From contig NZ_CP093845.1 in NCBI RefSeq assembly GCF_024732245.1, forward strand, positions 496,001 to 560,000: a stretch of 64,000 nucleotides of DNA. The letters run 5' to 3'. Position numbers and translations under genes: made by a program. The stretch's first letter is position 1; each line of letters starts with the position of its first letter. The notes beneath the pieces were generated by a model. It ran no database searches. It worked only from the letters and a program-made list of their open reading frames with translations, and was not told the origin of the DNA. Below, piece by piece: positions 17,489 through 27,155 of this stretch. Source of the stretch: Dietzia sp. B32 (GTDB taxonomy: Bacteria; Actinomycetota; Actinomycetes; Mycobacteriales; Mycobacteriaceae).

Positions 17489-18973
17489 CTAGTCCGCGAC
17501 CGGCGCGGACCGCAGGCGGGACAGCGTCACCTCGCGACCGAGCAGCTCCAGCGACTCGAACAACGGCGGCGAGATATGCGATCCCGTGACAGCCACCCGC
17601 ACGGGCCCGTAGGCCTTGCGCGGCTTGATGCCCAGGTTCTCCACCAGAGCGCCCGACAGTGCGGCCTCGATGGTCGGGGTCGTCCACTCCTCGACCGCCT
17701 CCAGCGCCGCGATCGCGGCGTCCACGACCTCACGGGCCTCCGCCTTGAGGTTCTTGGCAGCCGACTTCTCGTCGACCGTGAACGCGGACTCGTCCACGAT
17801 GAGGAACCGGATGAGGTCCCACGCGTCCGACAAAACCACGATGCGGGTCTGGAGCAGGTCCGCGACCATCGCCCACCGCGGGCCGTCGAGTTCCTCGGGC
17901 AGCGTCAGCCCGTCCTCGGCCGGATGTGCGACGAGGTACTCGCGCAGGCGGCGGGCGAACTCGTCCACCGGAAGCTGCCTGATGTGCTCGGCGTTGATCG
18001 CGTCGGCCTTCTTCTGGTCGAAGCGGGCCGGGTTGGCGTTGACCTGGCGAACGTCGAACGCGTCGACCATCTCCCGGAGGGAGAACACGTCGCGGTCATC
18101 CGAGAGCCCCCATCCGAGGAGCGCCAGGTAGTTGAGCAACCCCTCCGGCAGCATCCCGCGGTCGCGGTGGAGGAACAGGTCCGACTCGGGGTCGCGCTTG
18201 GACAGCTTCTTGTTGCCGTCCCCCATCACGAAGGGCAGGTGCCCGAACGAGGGGACCGCCTCGGCCACCCCGATCCGCATCAGGGCGCGATAGAGGGCGA
18301 TCTGCCTCGGGGTGGAACTGAGCAGGTCCTCGCCGCGGAGGACGTGGGTGATCTTCATCAGCGCGTCGTCGACCGGGTTCACCAACGTGTAAAGGGGGAT
18401 CCCGTTGGCGCGCGTGAGCACGAAGTCCGGCACTGTACCCGCCTTGAACACGGTCTCCCCGCGGACCAGGTCGTCCCAGGACAGGTCCTCGTCCGGCATC
18501 CGCAGCCGGATCACCGCGCCGCGTCCCTCGTCACGGAAGGCCTGCTTCTGCTCCTCGGTGAGGTCGCGGTCGAACCCGTCGTATCCGAGCTTGGGGTCGC
18601 GCCCGGCGGCCCTGTGCCGGGCCTCGACCTCCTCAGGGGTGGAGAACGACTCGTACGCCTCCCCCGCCTCGACGAGCCTGCGCACGACGTCGAGATGCAG
18701 ATCGCGACGCTCGGACTGGCGGTACGGCGCGTACGGGCCACCCACCTCGGGGCCCTCGTCCCAGTCCAGACCGAGCCACCGCAGCGCCTCGAGGATGGAC
18801 TGGTAGGACTCTTCCGAATCCCGGGCGGCGTCGGTGTCCTCGATGCGGAAGACGAACGTGCCGCCCGTGTGCCGGGCGTGGGCCCAGTTGAACAGTGCCG
18901 TGCGGACGAGACCCACGTGGGGTGTTCCGGTGGGAGACGGACAGAAGCGGACGCGGACGTTCGAGGCGGTCAT
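17489..18973 (-). CDS. gltX: Glutamyl-tRNA synthetase
   Basis: Class I aminoacyl-tRNA synthetase of 494 residues. The HIGH-type motif is in [20 protein letters not shown] and the KMSKS-type motif is KLSKR. It charges tRNA-Glu and, as no glutaminyl-tRNA synthetase is seen while gatCAB is present, probably also tRNA-Gln. ATG 18973 was chosen: TAGGAT ends 7 nt before it (its AGGA could also serve as a Shine-Dalgarno), while the ATG 9 nt further up has neither. Confidence 0.97.
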   Translation of the reverse strand: MTASNVRVRFCPSPTGTPHVGLVRTALFNWAHARHTGGTFVFRIEDTDAARDSEESYQSILEALRWLGLDWDEGPEVGGPYAPYRQSERRDLHLDVVRRLVEAGEAYESFSTPEEVEARHRAAGRDPKLGYDGFDRDLTEEQKQAFRDEGRGAVIRLRMPDEDLSWDDLVRGETVFKAGTVPDFVLTRANGIPLYTLVNPVDDALMKITHVLRGEDLLSSTPRQIALYRALMRIGVAEAVPSFGHLPFVMGDGNKKLSKRDPESDLFLHRDRGMLPEGLLNYLALLGWGLSDDRDVFSLREMVDAFDVRQVNANPARFDQKKADAINAEHIRQLPVDEFARRLREYLVAHPAEDGLTLPEELDGPRWAMVADLLQTRIVVLSDAWDLIRFLIVDESAFTVDEKSAAKNLKAEAREVVDAAIAALEAVEEWTTPTIEAALSGALVENLGIKPRKAYGPVRVAVTGSHISPPLFESLELLGREVTLSRLRSAPVAD

Positions 18974-18980
18974 GGGGACC

Positions 18981-18986
18981 ATCCTA
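18981..18986 (-). promoter_or_regulatory. Candidate leaderless -10 element of gltX
   Basis: Minus-strand TAGGAT fits TANNNT and ends 7 nt before the ATG at 18973. Confidence 0.45.
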
Positions 18987-19100
18987 GTGTCGGTCCCGGG
19001 TCGCACCCCCGGCGAGGACCGGCCTAGGATCGGCGGGTACCCGTGGCCGCCACCGTGTAGGCGGGATCCACGCTGGAGTCCGAACCGAGGGAGGCGTGCC

Positions 19101-20231
19101 GTGGCGTCTGGGCACCATCCCGACGTCGCACGCCCGGTGACCGCCCCGGACTTCCTCCTGTCCCGTCCGACCGGTTCGCTGCGCACCCAGGGTGCCCTGA
19201 ACTCGTTCACGGATCCGGCGGACGCGGCCCTGGCCCTGCGCTCCGGGGCCAGCGGACTGGTGGTCGGCGCGATCGGGTTCGAGCCCGACGCGCCCGCGGC
19301 CCTGGTCGAACCCGACGTGGTGGTCCGCGTCGACGGGCCGCTGGAGCCCCCCGCCTACTTCCGCCGGATGCGCACCCGCGCCCACGTCGCCCGGGAGATC
19401 CCCACGGCGTCGGAGCACCGATCCCGGGTGTCCACCGCGATCGCCGGGGTGCGCTCCGGCGAGATCGACAAGGTGGTGCTGGCCAGGGCCGTCCGTCTCG
19501 CGTCCGATGAGCCCATCGACCCTCACGCCGTGTGTGCGGCTCTGATCGACTCCAGCCCCGCTGCGGACGGCTACCTGGTCGACCTCTCCCCCGCCGGTGG
19601 GGCCTACGCCGGCCGGGTCCTGGTGGGCTCGAGCCCGGAGTTGCTCGTCCGCCGTCGTGGCGACCTGGTGGAGTGTCACCCCCTGGCCGGCTCCGCACCA
19701 CGGTCCGCCGACCCCGCCACCGACCAGGCCGCCGGGCGTGCCCTGCGCGCCTCCGGGAAGGACGCCTCCGAGCACGCGTTCGTCGTGGACTCGCTCGCAC
19801 GGGCGCTCGGCCCGCTCTGCACTGATCTCGAGATCCCCGATCAGCCGACCCTGACCTCCACCCGCGAGATGTGGCACCTCGGCACCCGTATCCGGGGCCG
19901 TATCGCCGACCCCCGCACCACCTCGCTGGACCTCGCCCTCGCCGTTCACCCCACCCCCGCGGTGTGCGGGACCCCGACGGACGGGGCGCGCAGGGTGATC
20001 GCGGCAATCGAAGGGGATCGGGGGTTCTACGCCGGGGCCGTCGGCTGGTCCGACGCCGACGGCGACGGCGACTGGATGGTCACCATCCGGTGCGCCGAGA
20101 TCGACGCGGACCGCTCGGGGGCGATCGCCTGGGCGGGCGGCGGCCTGGTCGCGGACTCCCAGCCGGACGACGAGGTGGCGGAGACCGGCGCCAAACTCCG
20201 CACCATCCTGCGGGCGTTCGGAGCCGACTAG
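19101..20231 (+). CDS. Isochorismate synthase (EntC/MenF/DhbC family)
   Basis: Chorismate-binding enzyme of 376 residues that would convert chorismate to isochorismate for menaquinone or a catechol siderophore. Key segments are [11 protein letters not shown] (general-base Lys124), [30 protein letters not shown] and [19 protein letters not shown]. The GTG start has GGGAGG at 6 nt, and TAGGAT at 19024-19029 is a likely -10. No other siderophore or menaquinone gene is adjacent, so the pathway stays open. Confidence 0.92.
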   Translation: MASGHHPDVARPVTAPDFLLSRPTGSLRTQGALNSFTDPADAALALRSGASGLVVGAIGFEPDAPAALVEPDVVVRVDGPLEPPAYFRRMRTRAHVAREIPTASEHRSRVSTAIAGVRSGEIDKVVLARAVRLASDEPIDPHAVCAALIDSSPAADGYLVDLSPAGGAYAGRVLVGSSPELLVRRRGDLVECHPLAGSAPRSADPATDQAAGRALRASGKDASEHAFVVDSLARALGPLCTDLEIPDQPTLTSTREMWHLGTRIRGRIADPRTTSLDLALAVHPTPAVCGTPTDGARRVIAAIEGDRGFYAGAVGWSDADGDGDWMVTIRCAEIDADRSGAIAWAGGGLVADSQPDDEVAETGAKLRTILRAFGAD

Positions 20232-20234
20232 CGA

Positions 20235-20268
20235 ACCGGGGACCCCGGTCCGTGGGCCGGAGCCGGCC
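20235..20268. terminator. Two adjacent GC-rich hairpins between convergent genes
   Basis: ACCGGGG-A-CCCCGGT (20235-20249) and GGCCGG-AG-CCGGCC (20255-20268) fill the 47-nt gap between the isochorismate synthase and FAH-family stops. Loops of 1-2 nt cannot form as written, so the stems would open by a pair or two. Confidence 0.35.
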
Positions 20269-20278
20269 GGGCCGGGAT

Positions 20279-21073
20279 CTACCTGTCGACGACGGGGTTC
20301 GTCAGGGAGCCGATGCCCTCGATCTCGACCTTCACGCGGTCTCCGGGCAGCATGGGGCCCACCCCGGCCGGGGTGCCCGTGAGGATCACGTCGCCGGGCA
20401 GGAGCGTCATGACCCGGCTCACGTACTCGACGATCTCGCCGACGGTGTGCATGAACTGGGACGTGTTGCCGTCCTGGCGCACCTCGGACGTGCCGTCGGA
20501 GTGGGTGAGAGTGACCCGGACGTCCAGTCCGTTGGGGTCCAGGTCGGTGACGATCCACGGCCCGAGTGGGCAGAACGTGTCGTAGCCCTTCCCACGCGTC
20601 CACTGTCCGTCCGATAGTTGCTGGTCCCTGGCGGTGACGTCGTTGGCGCAGGTGTATCCGAGGATGACCTCATGGGCGCGGGCGGCGGCGACATCCCGAC
20701 ACGGCTGCCCGATCACCACGGCCAGCTCGCCCTCGTGGTCGACACGCTCGGAGCTCGGCGGGTACGCGATGGCCGCCTCCGGGCCGATCACCGAGGTGTT
20801 GGGCTTGAGGAAGATCAGCGGCTCCGCCGGGGCCGCCGACCCCATCTCCTCGGCGTGGTCGGCATAGTTCTTGCCCACGCACACGACCTTCGACGCCAGG
20901 ATCGGGGCGAGCAGACGCACGTCGGCCAGCGGCCAGTCCCGTCCGGTGAACTCGGGGGTACCGAAGGGGTGCTCGGAGATCTCGGCGCAGATCAGTGAGG
21001 ACGGGTCGGAGATGTCTCCGCGGACCTCGACGAAGGCGAAACCCTGCGGGTGGGCGATACGGGCGAGACGCAT
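20279..21073 (-). CDS. Fumarylacetoacetate hydrolase (FAH) family protein
   Basis: The 264-residue protein carries the FAH metal-binding pattern: VDHEGELAVVIG (acidic ligands), GYTCANDVTARDQQ, and KGYDTFCPLGPWIV, ending in ILTGTPAGVGPMLPGD. Members hydrolyse or decarboxylate beta-diketo or 2-oxo acids. The substrate cannot be told from sequence. A homolog beside gltX is conserved (Rv2993c). ATG 21073 lies 10 nt after the exonuclease stop. TAGGAT, beginning with that stop codon, ends 7 nt before the ATG. Confidence 0.93.
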   Translation of the reverse strand: MRLARIAHPQGFAFVEVRGDISDPSSLICAEISEHPFGTPEFTGRDWPLADVRLLAPILASKVVCVGKNYADHAEEMGSAAPAEPLIFLKPNTSVIGPEAAIAYPPSSERVDHEGELAVVIGQPCRDVAAARAHEVILGYTCANDVTARDQQLSDGQWTRGKGYDTFCPLGPWIVTDLDPNGLDVRVTLTHSDGTSEVRQDGNTSQFMHTVGEIVEYVSRVMTLLPGDVILTGTPAGVGPMLPGDRVKVEIEGIGSLTNPVVDR

Positions 21074-21080
21074 ACCCGCG

Positions 21081-21086
21081 ATCCTA
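21081..21086 (-). promoter_or_regulatory. Candidate -10 element of the FAH-family gene, overlapping the exonuclease stop
   Basis: Minus-strand TAGGAT ends 7 nt before the ATG. Its TAG is the stop codon of the upstream exonuclease gene. Confidence 0.5.
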
Positions 21087-21806
21087 GGCGGTCCGTAGGT
21101 CGCGAAGCGTGCGCGCCCCGCGGTCCCGGAGTTCGGGGACCTGCGCGAGATACAGCTCCGCGCAGGCGAGGGCGTCCACCAACGGGTCGTGTGCCCGGTA
21201 ACGGGGTAGGCCGTACCGCTCGCGGGCACCCCAGAGCCGCAGTCGCTCGGGAGACGGGTCCGCGGTGAACCCCATGTCGACGCCTCCGCCCAGGACGCGG
21301 CGGTGCAGTTCGAGGGTGTCGACGGACTCGAGCGGCGGGCGCACTCCGCACGTGCGCCGACACACTGCGCCGAGGAAGTCGACTTCTATCGGACTGTAGT
21401 GCGCGACCAGGATCCTCCCGGTGAGCGCGGTGAAGACCAGGTCCAGCACGTCGACGACGTCGGCCCCCGCCGCCACCCTGTCATCCGTGAGCCCGTGCAC
21501 CGTGGCGCTCTGGCCCACCCCGTCGTCGTCGTCGCCCGGGCGGTGATCCGGGCGCACCACCATCGACCCCGCGCCGCCCAGGTCGATCCGGTCCCCGTCG
21601 ATCGGGACGAACCCCACGGCCAGCACCCGGTCGTGGCGCGAATCGAGTCCCGTGGTCTCCACGTCCACCGCGAGCAGCGACAACTCCTCGAGCGGCGTGT
21701 CCGGATCCGGCGTGGGTGTCTCCAGAAATCGTCGCAGCGGTCCGTCGGGGGCCCGCCGCGCGGCCCGGCGACGACGACCCGCCGAGGTCAGCCGTTGCAG
21801 CACCAT
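21084..21806 (-). CDS. DnaQ-like DEDDh 3'-5' exonuclease
   Basis: The 240-residue protein has the three exonuclease motifs: LLAVDVETTGLDS (D-x-E), ILVAHYSPIEVDFLG, and YRAHDPLVDALACAELYL (H-x4-D). An N-terminal Arg-rich stretch precedes the domain. The ATG overlaps the stop of the upstream cNMP/CBS gene by one base (TGATG), implying translational coupling. The same partner pairing is known in proteobacteria (for example PA3232/PA3233, from memory). The nucleic-acid substrate is unknown. Confidence 0.88.
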   Translation of the reverse strand: MVLQRLTSAGRRRRAARRAPDGPLRRFLETPTPDPDTPLEELSLLAVDVETTGLDSRHDRVLAVGFVPIDGDRIDLGGAGSMVVRPDHRPGDDDDGVGQSATVHGLTDDRVAAGADVVDVLDLVFTALTGRILVAHYSPIEVDFLGAVCRRTCGVRPPLESVDTLELHRRVLGGGVDMGFTADPSPERLRLWGARERYGLPRYRAHDPLVDALACAELYLAQVPELRDRGARTLRDLRTA

Positions 21807-23668
21807 CACATCTGCCCCACCCGGTATCTTATCGCCAACGCGCTCTGCGCCCCGGCGATGATGCGGAACGCCGCCCTGAGCCGGTGGCGGTCTTTGGTCC
21901 CGAAGGTCGAGGGGTCCACGTTGTTGTCGAGGGCCGACCCCTCGCTGATCTGCCGTCCGTGGTGCCGGGAGGCCAGTCCACGCAGGAACCGGAACGCCTC
22001 GATGAGGTTCTCCGCATCCGACCGGGCGATCACCCCGGCCGTCGCCGCAGCGTCGAGCCGGTCGATGGTCGACACCTCGTCGAGGCCCGCGGACAGGGCG
22101 TACAACCGGGCGATCTGGACGACGGGCGCCACTCCCCCGGCCTTGAGGTCCAGGGTGTTGCGGTACTCCCCACGACGCGCGACGACCAGACCGCGCAGGA
22201 ATCCGAGGGGAGGTTGCCAGTCGCACGCTATCCGGGCCAGGTGGGCCTGGAAACGGGGACTGCCCTGGGAACGCACCACCGTCTCCCTCCGGACCCGCTC
22301 CGCGAGCGCGGTCTCCCCGTGCACGGGGCGCAGGTCGAAGAAGACCTGGCTGTGCAGCACCGATTCGGCCTCCGGGGCTCCCACCCAGTCCCGAACCGTC
22401 TGCTCCCAGTCCGAACAGGTCCGCCGCCACCGGGGATTGGTCGCCATGACCTCACCCGGACACAGCGGGAAGCCGGCCCGGTCCAGCCCCGTGCAGACAC
22501 GCTCCGCGAGTGCAGCGAAGTACGCGTCCGCGCCAGCTCCCGCAGCGGCCCGGTCGTCGAGGATCAGCGCGTTGTCCTGGTCACTGGCCACCCCGAGCTC
22601 ACCGCGGGCCTGGGAGCCGAGTCCCACCCAGCAGTACGGCACCGGTGGCGGGCCGAGCTCGGACTCGGCGAGCGCGATCAACCGTCGGGTGGCCGCGTCG
22701 GCGGTGGCGGTGACGACACGGCCGATGTCCCGCGGCGTGGTCCCGCGGCGGACGAACTCGGCGACCAGCGGCAGCAACCGCGCGGACAACTCGGCCACCC
22801 CGTCGGCATCCTGGGCCCGGGAGATCCGCGCGGCCAGATACACGGGGTCCGCCTGGGCGAGGCGCAGCAGGTCCCCGCTCGTGACCATCCCCACCGGAAC
22901 ACCGTTCTCGCACACCGGCAGGTGGTGGACGCCCTTCTCGATCTGGAGCAGTGTCGCGTCGAACGCGCGGGTGCCCGCGTCCACCGAGACCGGGTCGGGG
23001 GTCATGATCGTCGACACGGGTTGCCCGGTGTCACCACCGACCGCGACCACCTTGGAACGCAGGTCACGGTCGGTGAAGATGCCCACCACGCGCCCGTCCC
23101 GCACCACGAGCAGCGCGGAGACGCGTTCCCGCGACATGATCTGCGCCGCTTCCAGGATCGTGGTCCCCGGGGCGGTGGTGACCGCGTCGCGGATCAGGAG
23201 ATCCCCCACCGGGGTGCTCAGGGGGTCCCCGCCGGCCGCGGCGACGCGCGCCGAGGCCAGATCCTGCCGGATCCGGTCACTGCGCTCGCCGAAGAAATCC
23301 CGGATGCTCGGATACTCGGCCGCGAGCTCGTCGAAGACCGCCCGCGGCATCTCCAGCAACAGGGTGTCCGCGACCGCCTCCATGCGGTACCGCGACGTGC
23401 TGGGGCGGGTCAGCGTCGAGTAACCGAAGCAGTCACCCTCGTCGCGGGCGTCGAGCAGGGCACCATCCGGATCGCACACCTCGACGGCACCCGTGCGGAT
23501 GATGTGCAGCGTGTCATTGGCGGCCCCCGCGTCGATGATGACCGTCCCCCGGCGGTGATAGCGCTGACCGAGCCTCGCCGGCAGGCGGTCGAGTACGTCC
23601 CCGGGCAGTTCGTCGAACGGGGCACAGCGCGCGAGGAAGTCCCTCACCTCGGCGAGTTCGACATCCAT
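21806..23668 (-). CDS. Cyclic-nucleotide-binding / CBS / DUF294 nucleotidyltransferase-like regulator
   Basis: A 620-residue multidomain cytoplasmic protein. It has a cNMP-binding-like domain (about 7-115), two CBS motifs (about 150-270), a DUF294 nucleotidyltransferase domain with GSQARGELGVASDQD at 351-365 (the GlnD-type G-S...D-x-D signature, D363 and D365), and a helical DUF294 C-terminal domain. The phosphate-binding cassette reads FGYSTLTRPS and lacks the usual Glu, so the cNMP site may be altered. It probably senses nucleotides and nucleotidylates an unknown target. ATG 23668 was chosen over the GTG at 23707; CACAGT lies 6 nt before it. Confidence 0.88.
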   Translation of the reverse strand: MDVELAEVRDFLARCAPFDELPGDVLDRLPARLGQRYHRRGTVIIDAGAANDTLHIIRTGAVEVCDPDGALLDARDEGDCFGYSTLTRPSTSRYRMEAVADTLLLEMPRAVFDELAAEYPSIRDFFGERSDRIRQDLASARVAAAGGDPLSTPVGDLLIRDAVTTAPGTTILEAAQIMSRERVSALLVVRDGRVVGIFTDRDLRSKVVAVGGDTGQPVSTIMTPDPVSVDAGTRAFDATLLQIEKGVHHLPVCENGVPVGMVTSGDLLRLAQADPVYLAARISRAQDADGVAELSARLLPLVAEFVRRGTTPRDIGRVVTATADAATRRLIALAESELGPPPVPYCWVGLGSQARGELGVASDQDNALILDDRAAAGAGADAYFAALAERVCTGLDRAGFPLCPGEVMATNPRWRRTCSDWEQTVRDWVGAPEAESVLHSQVFFDLRPVHGETALAERVRRETVVRSQGSPRFQAHLARIACDWQPPLGFLRGLVVARRGEYRNTLDLKAGGVAPVVQIARLYALSAGLDEVSTIDRLDAAATAGVIARSDAENLIEAFRFLRGLASRHHGRQISEGSALDNNVDPSTFGTKDRHRLRAAFRIIAGAQSALAIRYRVGQM

Positions 23669-23750
23669 GCCACCACTGTGGACGCCGACGGCCCGCGGCG
23701 TGATCACTTCAGGTGATTCACACCCGCGGGCCGCGGGGCCGGACGTGGGG

Positions 23751-24785
23751 TCAGCCGGGCGGGGTCTGACCGCTGACGGCCGCGACGATCCGGTCGCCCA
23801 CCTCGGAGGTGACGATCGGTGCGTCGCCGCGCGACCCGAGGTCGGCCTCGACGGCCGCCTCGACGCGGTCGGCCTCGCCCGTGTGCCCCAGGTGGCGCAA
23901 CAGCAGTGCCACCGACAGGATGGCGGCGGTCGGGTCCGCCTTGCCCTGGCCGGCGATGTCCGGGGCCGAACCGTGGACGGGTTCGAACATGGACGGGTTG
24001 GTCCCCGAGGCGTCGATGTTGCCCGACGCCGCGGTGCCGATGCCGCCGGTGACCGCGGCCGCCAGGTCCGTGATGATGTCGCCGAAGAGGTTGTCGGTGA
24101 CGATCACGTCGAACCGGGACGGGTCCGTGACCATGTAGATGGTGGCGGCGTCGATGTGGCAGTAGTCGACTTCGACACCGGGGAACTCCGGAGCCACCTC
24201 GTCGACGGTGCGCTGCCACAGCCCACCGGCGTTGACGAGGACGTTGGTCTTGTGGACCAGCGTGAGTTTGTTGCGCCGCGACTGCGCGCGGGCGAACGCG
24301 TCGCGGACCACCCGCTCGACGCCGTATCGGGTGTTGACCGAGGTCTCGGTACCGATCTCGTGCGGGGTGCCGACGCGGATCGCGCCACCGTTGCCGGTGT
24401 AGAGGCCCTCGGTGCCCTCGCGGACCACGACGAAGTCGATCTCGCCCGGGTTCTTCAGTGGCGTGGCCGACCCCGGGAAGAGCCGGGAGGGCCTCAGGTT
24501 GACGTGGTGGTCTAGTGCGAACCGGAGCGGCAGCAGCATGCCTCGCTCGAGCACACCGGCCGGCACCGACCGGGGGTCACCGATGGCACCCAGCAGGATC
24601 GCGTCGTGCGTCCTGAGGCTGTCGATGTCGGCATCGGTGAGGGTCTCACCGTTGCGCAGGTAGCGCCGCGCGCCGAGGTCGTACTCGGTCGTGGAGACGC
24701 CGGGCACCAGGGCGTCGAGCACCCGGAGCGCCTCGGCCGTGACCTCGACGCCGATGCCGTCGCCGGGGATGACTGCGAGCTTCAT
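23751..24785 (-). CDS. leuB: 3-isopropylmalate dehydrogenase
   Basis: Oxidative decarboxylation of 3-isopropylmalate, third step of leucine synthesis. The 344-residue product begins [15 protein letters not shown] and has the metal/substrate region [14 protein letters not shown] and [21 protein letters not shown] is upstream of the ATG. It follows serA by 21 nt and is probably co-transcribed. Confidence 0.98.
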   Translation of the reverse strand: MKLAVIPGDGIGVEVTAEALRVLDALVPGVSTTEYDLGARRYLRNGETLTDADIDSLRTHDAILLGAIGDPRSVPAGVLERGMLLPLRFALDHHVNLRPSRLFPGSATPLKNPGEIDFVVVREGTEGLYTGNGGAIRVGTPHEIGTETSVNTRYGVERVVRDAFARAQSRRNKLTLVHKTNVLVNAGGLWQRTVDEVAPEFPGVEVDYCHIDAATIYMVTDPSRFDVIVTDNLFGDIITDLAAAVTGGIGTAASGNIDASGTNPSMFEPVHGSAPDIAGQGKADPTAAILSVALLLRHLGHTGEADRVEAAVEADLGSRGDAPIVTSEVGDRIVAAVSGQTPPG

Positions 24786-24806
24786 TGCTGTGTGGGTTCC
24801 TTCTGC

Positions 24807-26399
24807 TCAGTCCAGGTTGATCTGGGTGGCGGTGGCCCCGAGCTCGGAGACGATCCGATCGACGGTCGGCTCGGCGACCGCGCGGTCGACCCGGAGGATC
24901 AGGGACGCTCCCTCGCCGGAGGCGTCCTGGCTCAGCGCGGCGGCCTGGATGTCGATGTTCTCGCCGCCGAGAATGGAACCCACCTTGCCGAGGACGCCCG
25001 GCCGGTCGGAGTAGTGGACGAACAGGTTCTGACCCTCGGCGCGCAGGTCGAAACCGCGCTCGTTGATCCGCACGATCTTCTGGACCTTCTCGAGGCCGGA
25101 GAGCGTTCCGGTCACCCTGCCGGTGGCGCCGTCGGCGGCCACGGCCGTGACGGTGACGGTGCTGCGGTAGGACTTGGACTCACTGCGGGTCTCGACCGAG
25201 TGGGTGACGCCCCGCTGCTCGGCCATCTGTCCGACGTTGACGAACGTGGCCGGCTCGTCGGTGATGGCGGAGAACAGGCCGCGCAGGGCGGCGAGGCCCA
25301 GGACGTCGACCTGCTCGGCGGCGAGCTCTCCCGCGACCTCGACGTTGACCGTCGTGGGCACGCCCGGGCAGAGGTGACCGGCGATGAGCCCGACCTTGCG
25401 GACCAGGTCGAGCCAGGGCGCGACCTCGTCTCCGACGGGGCCGCCGGAGACGTTGACCGCGTCCGGGACGAACTCGCCGCGCAGGGCCAGCAGGACGCTA
25501 CGGGCGACGTCGGTGCCGGCGCGGTCCTGGGCCTCGCTGGTGGAGGCGCCGAGGTGCGGCGTGACGACGGTGTTCTCGAGCTCGAACAGCGGCGAGTCGG
25601 TGCAGGGCTCGGTGTCGAACACGTCGAGCGCGGCGGAACGGACCTTGCCGGACTTCAGCGCGTCGACGAGGGCGTCCTCGACGATCAGGCCGCCACGGGC
25701 GGCGTTGACGATCACGACGCCGTCCTTGGCCCGGGCCAGCCGCTCGGCGTCGAACAGACCGGCGGTCTCCTTGGTCTTGGGCAGGTGCATCGTGATGATG
25801 TCGGCGCGGGAGACCAACTCGTCGATGTCGACGAGCTCGATGCCCAGCTGCGCCGCGCGAGCCGCGGGCAGGTAGGGGTCGTAGGCGATGAGGTTGGTCT
25901 CGAACGCGGCCAGTCGCTGCGCCACGAGCTGACCGATGCGGCCCAGCCCCACGACGCCGACGGTCTTGCCGAGCAGCTCGACGCCGTTGAAGGAGCTGCG
26001 CTTCCAGGTGTGCTCGCGCAGGGTCGCGTCCGCGGCCGGGATCTGGCGGCAGGCGGCCATGAGCAGTGCGACGGCGTGCTCGGCCGCCGAGTGGATGTTG
26101 GAGGTGGGCGCGTTGACCACCATGACGCCCCGCTCGGTGGCGGCGGGAATCTCGACGTTGTCAAGTCCGACGCCGGCGCGACCGATGATCTTGAGGTTCG
26201 GCGCGGCGGCGAGCACCTCGGCGTCGACGGTGGTGGCGGAGCGCACGAGGAGCGCGTCGGCGTCGGCGACCGCCTCGAGGAGCTTCGGACGATCCGGGCC
26301 GTCGACCCAGCGGACCTCCACGGCGTCGCCGAGCGCGTCGACGGTCGACTGGGCGAGCTTGTCGGCGATGAGGACGACGGGCCGTCCGGATGCTGTCAC
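24807..26399 (-). CDS. serA: D-3-phosphoglycerate dehydrogenase
   Basis: First enzyme of serine synthesis. The 530-residue product is the long actinobacterial form: catalytic and NAD domains (GRAGVGLDNVEIPA; GVVGLGRIGQLVAQRL), an intervening allosteric domain, and a C-terminal ACT domain for serine feedback. The GTG start has GGAG at about 10 nt. TAGACT near 26435-26440 on the minus strand is a plausible -10. Confidence 0.97.
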   Translation of the reverse strand: MTASGRPVVLIADKLAQSTVDALGDAVEVRWVDGPDRPKLLEAVADADALLVRSATTVDAEVLAAAPNLKIIGRAGVGLDNVEIPAATERGVMVVNAPTSNIHSAAEHAVALLMAACRQIPAADATLREHTWKRSSFNGVELLGKTVGVVGLGRIGQLVAQRLAAFETNLIAYDPYLPAARAAQLGIELVDIDELVSRADIITMHLPKTKETAGLFDAERLARAKDGVVIVNAARGGLIVEDALVDALKSGKVRSAALDVFDTEPCTDSPLFELENTVVTPHLGASTSEAQDRAGTDVARSVLLALRGEFVPDAVNVSGGPVGDEVAPWLDLVRKVGLIAGHLCPGVPTTVNVEVAGELAAEQVDVLGLAALRGLFSAITDEPATFVNVGQMAEQRGVTHSVETRSESKSYRSTVTVTAVAADGATGRVTGTLSGLEKVQKIVRINERGFDLRAEGQNLFVHYSDRPGVLGKVGSILGGENIDIQAAALSQDASGEGASLILRVDRAVAEPTVDRIVSELGATATQINLD

Positions 26400-26546
26400 A
26401 GTGGGATCTCCTCGGTGTCAATTCGGGCACGACCAGTCTAGGGCACCGGAAAGCGGCGGCGACCAGTGGCCGGTACGCCCCCGGACGCCTACCGTGGCGG
26501 GGGTCCGCCCGGACGTGACCACCGACACGCGATGAACGGAGCACCG

Positions 26547-27155
26547 ATGCCCCGCACCCCCCGGTCGGCCCCGCCGCCGGCACGTTTCCCCGACCCCTGG
26601 TTGCCCGTGCTCGCCCCGGCGCGCGGCCCGACGGCGGTGGCGACGTATCTGCGGGCCCACCTGTACGGCGCCGCGGTGGGACGCAGCGTCCTGGACCGCT
26701 GCATCAGTGCCGTCGACCCGGCGGACCGCGTGCGGTTGGTCCCGCTGCGTGAGGAGTTCGAGCAGGAGATCGCCAGTGCCTCCCGGCTCCTCAGGGTGCT
26801 CTCACCGGTCGGCACCCCGGGCCGTCGGCTGGTGCGTGTGTCGTCCGCGATCACCCTGTCCGCGCTCCCGGTGGGCCCGCTGCTGCGCGACCCACTCGCA
26901 CGACTCGCCGTCCTGGAGGCACTGCGCACGCTGGTGGTGGCCAAGCGCTCGATGTGGGAGCTGCTCGCCGCCTCCTGGGTCGCGGACGGGCCGGCCTCGG
27001 CAGGCGGGGGGCCTGTGGGAGAGCGCGACGACGACGACGAGCTCGGCGGTCCGGGCACCGGCCGGCTCCTGCTGGGCCTGGCGGAACAGGCGCGGGCGCA
27101 GGAGGAGTTGCTGGAGCAGCTGCGCCGTACCTACGGTCTGGCGGTGTTCGAGTGA
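26547..27155 (+). CDS. Conserved-looking protein of unknown function coupled to an FAD oxidoreductase
   Basis: I do not recognise this 202-residue protein. It looks mostly helical, with an N-terminal Pro-rich stretch, a Leu/Val-rich centre (AITLSALPVGPLLRDPLARL) and an acidic loop GERDDDDEL. No signal peptide is obvious. ATG 26547 was chosen for the GGAG 6 nt upstream. Its stop overlaps the start of the FAD oxidoreductase gene (GTGA), so it is likely a partner or assembly factor of that enzyme. Confidence 0.7.
   Translation: MPRTPRSAPPPARFPDPWLPVLAPARGPTAVATYLRAHLYGAAVGRSVLDRCISAVDPADRVRLVPLREEFEQEIASASRLLRVLSPVGTPGRRLVRVSSAITLSALPVGPLLRDPLARLAVLEALRTLVVAKRSMWELLAASWVADGPASAGGGPVGERDDDDELGGPGTGRLLLGLAEQARAQEELLEQLRRTYGLAVFE

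Noticed and set aside
21303-23716. Long plus-strand frames (706 and 666 residues) opposite the exonuclease/CBS genes
   Set aside because: They are antisense shadows. The minus-strand genes have clear domains and coupling.
24606-26441. 611-residue plus-strand frame opposite serA
   Set aside because: It is a Gly/Asp/Val-rich antisense shadow of a certain gene.
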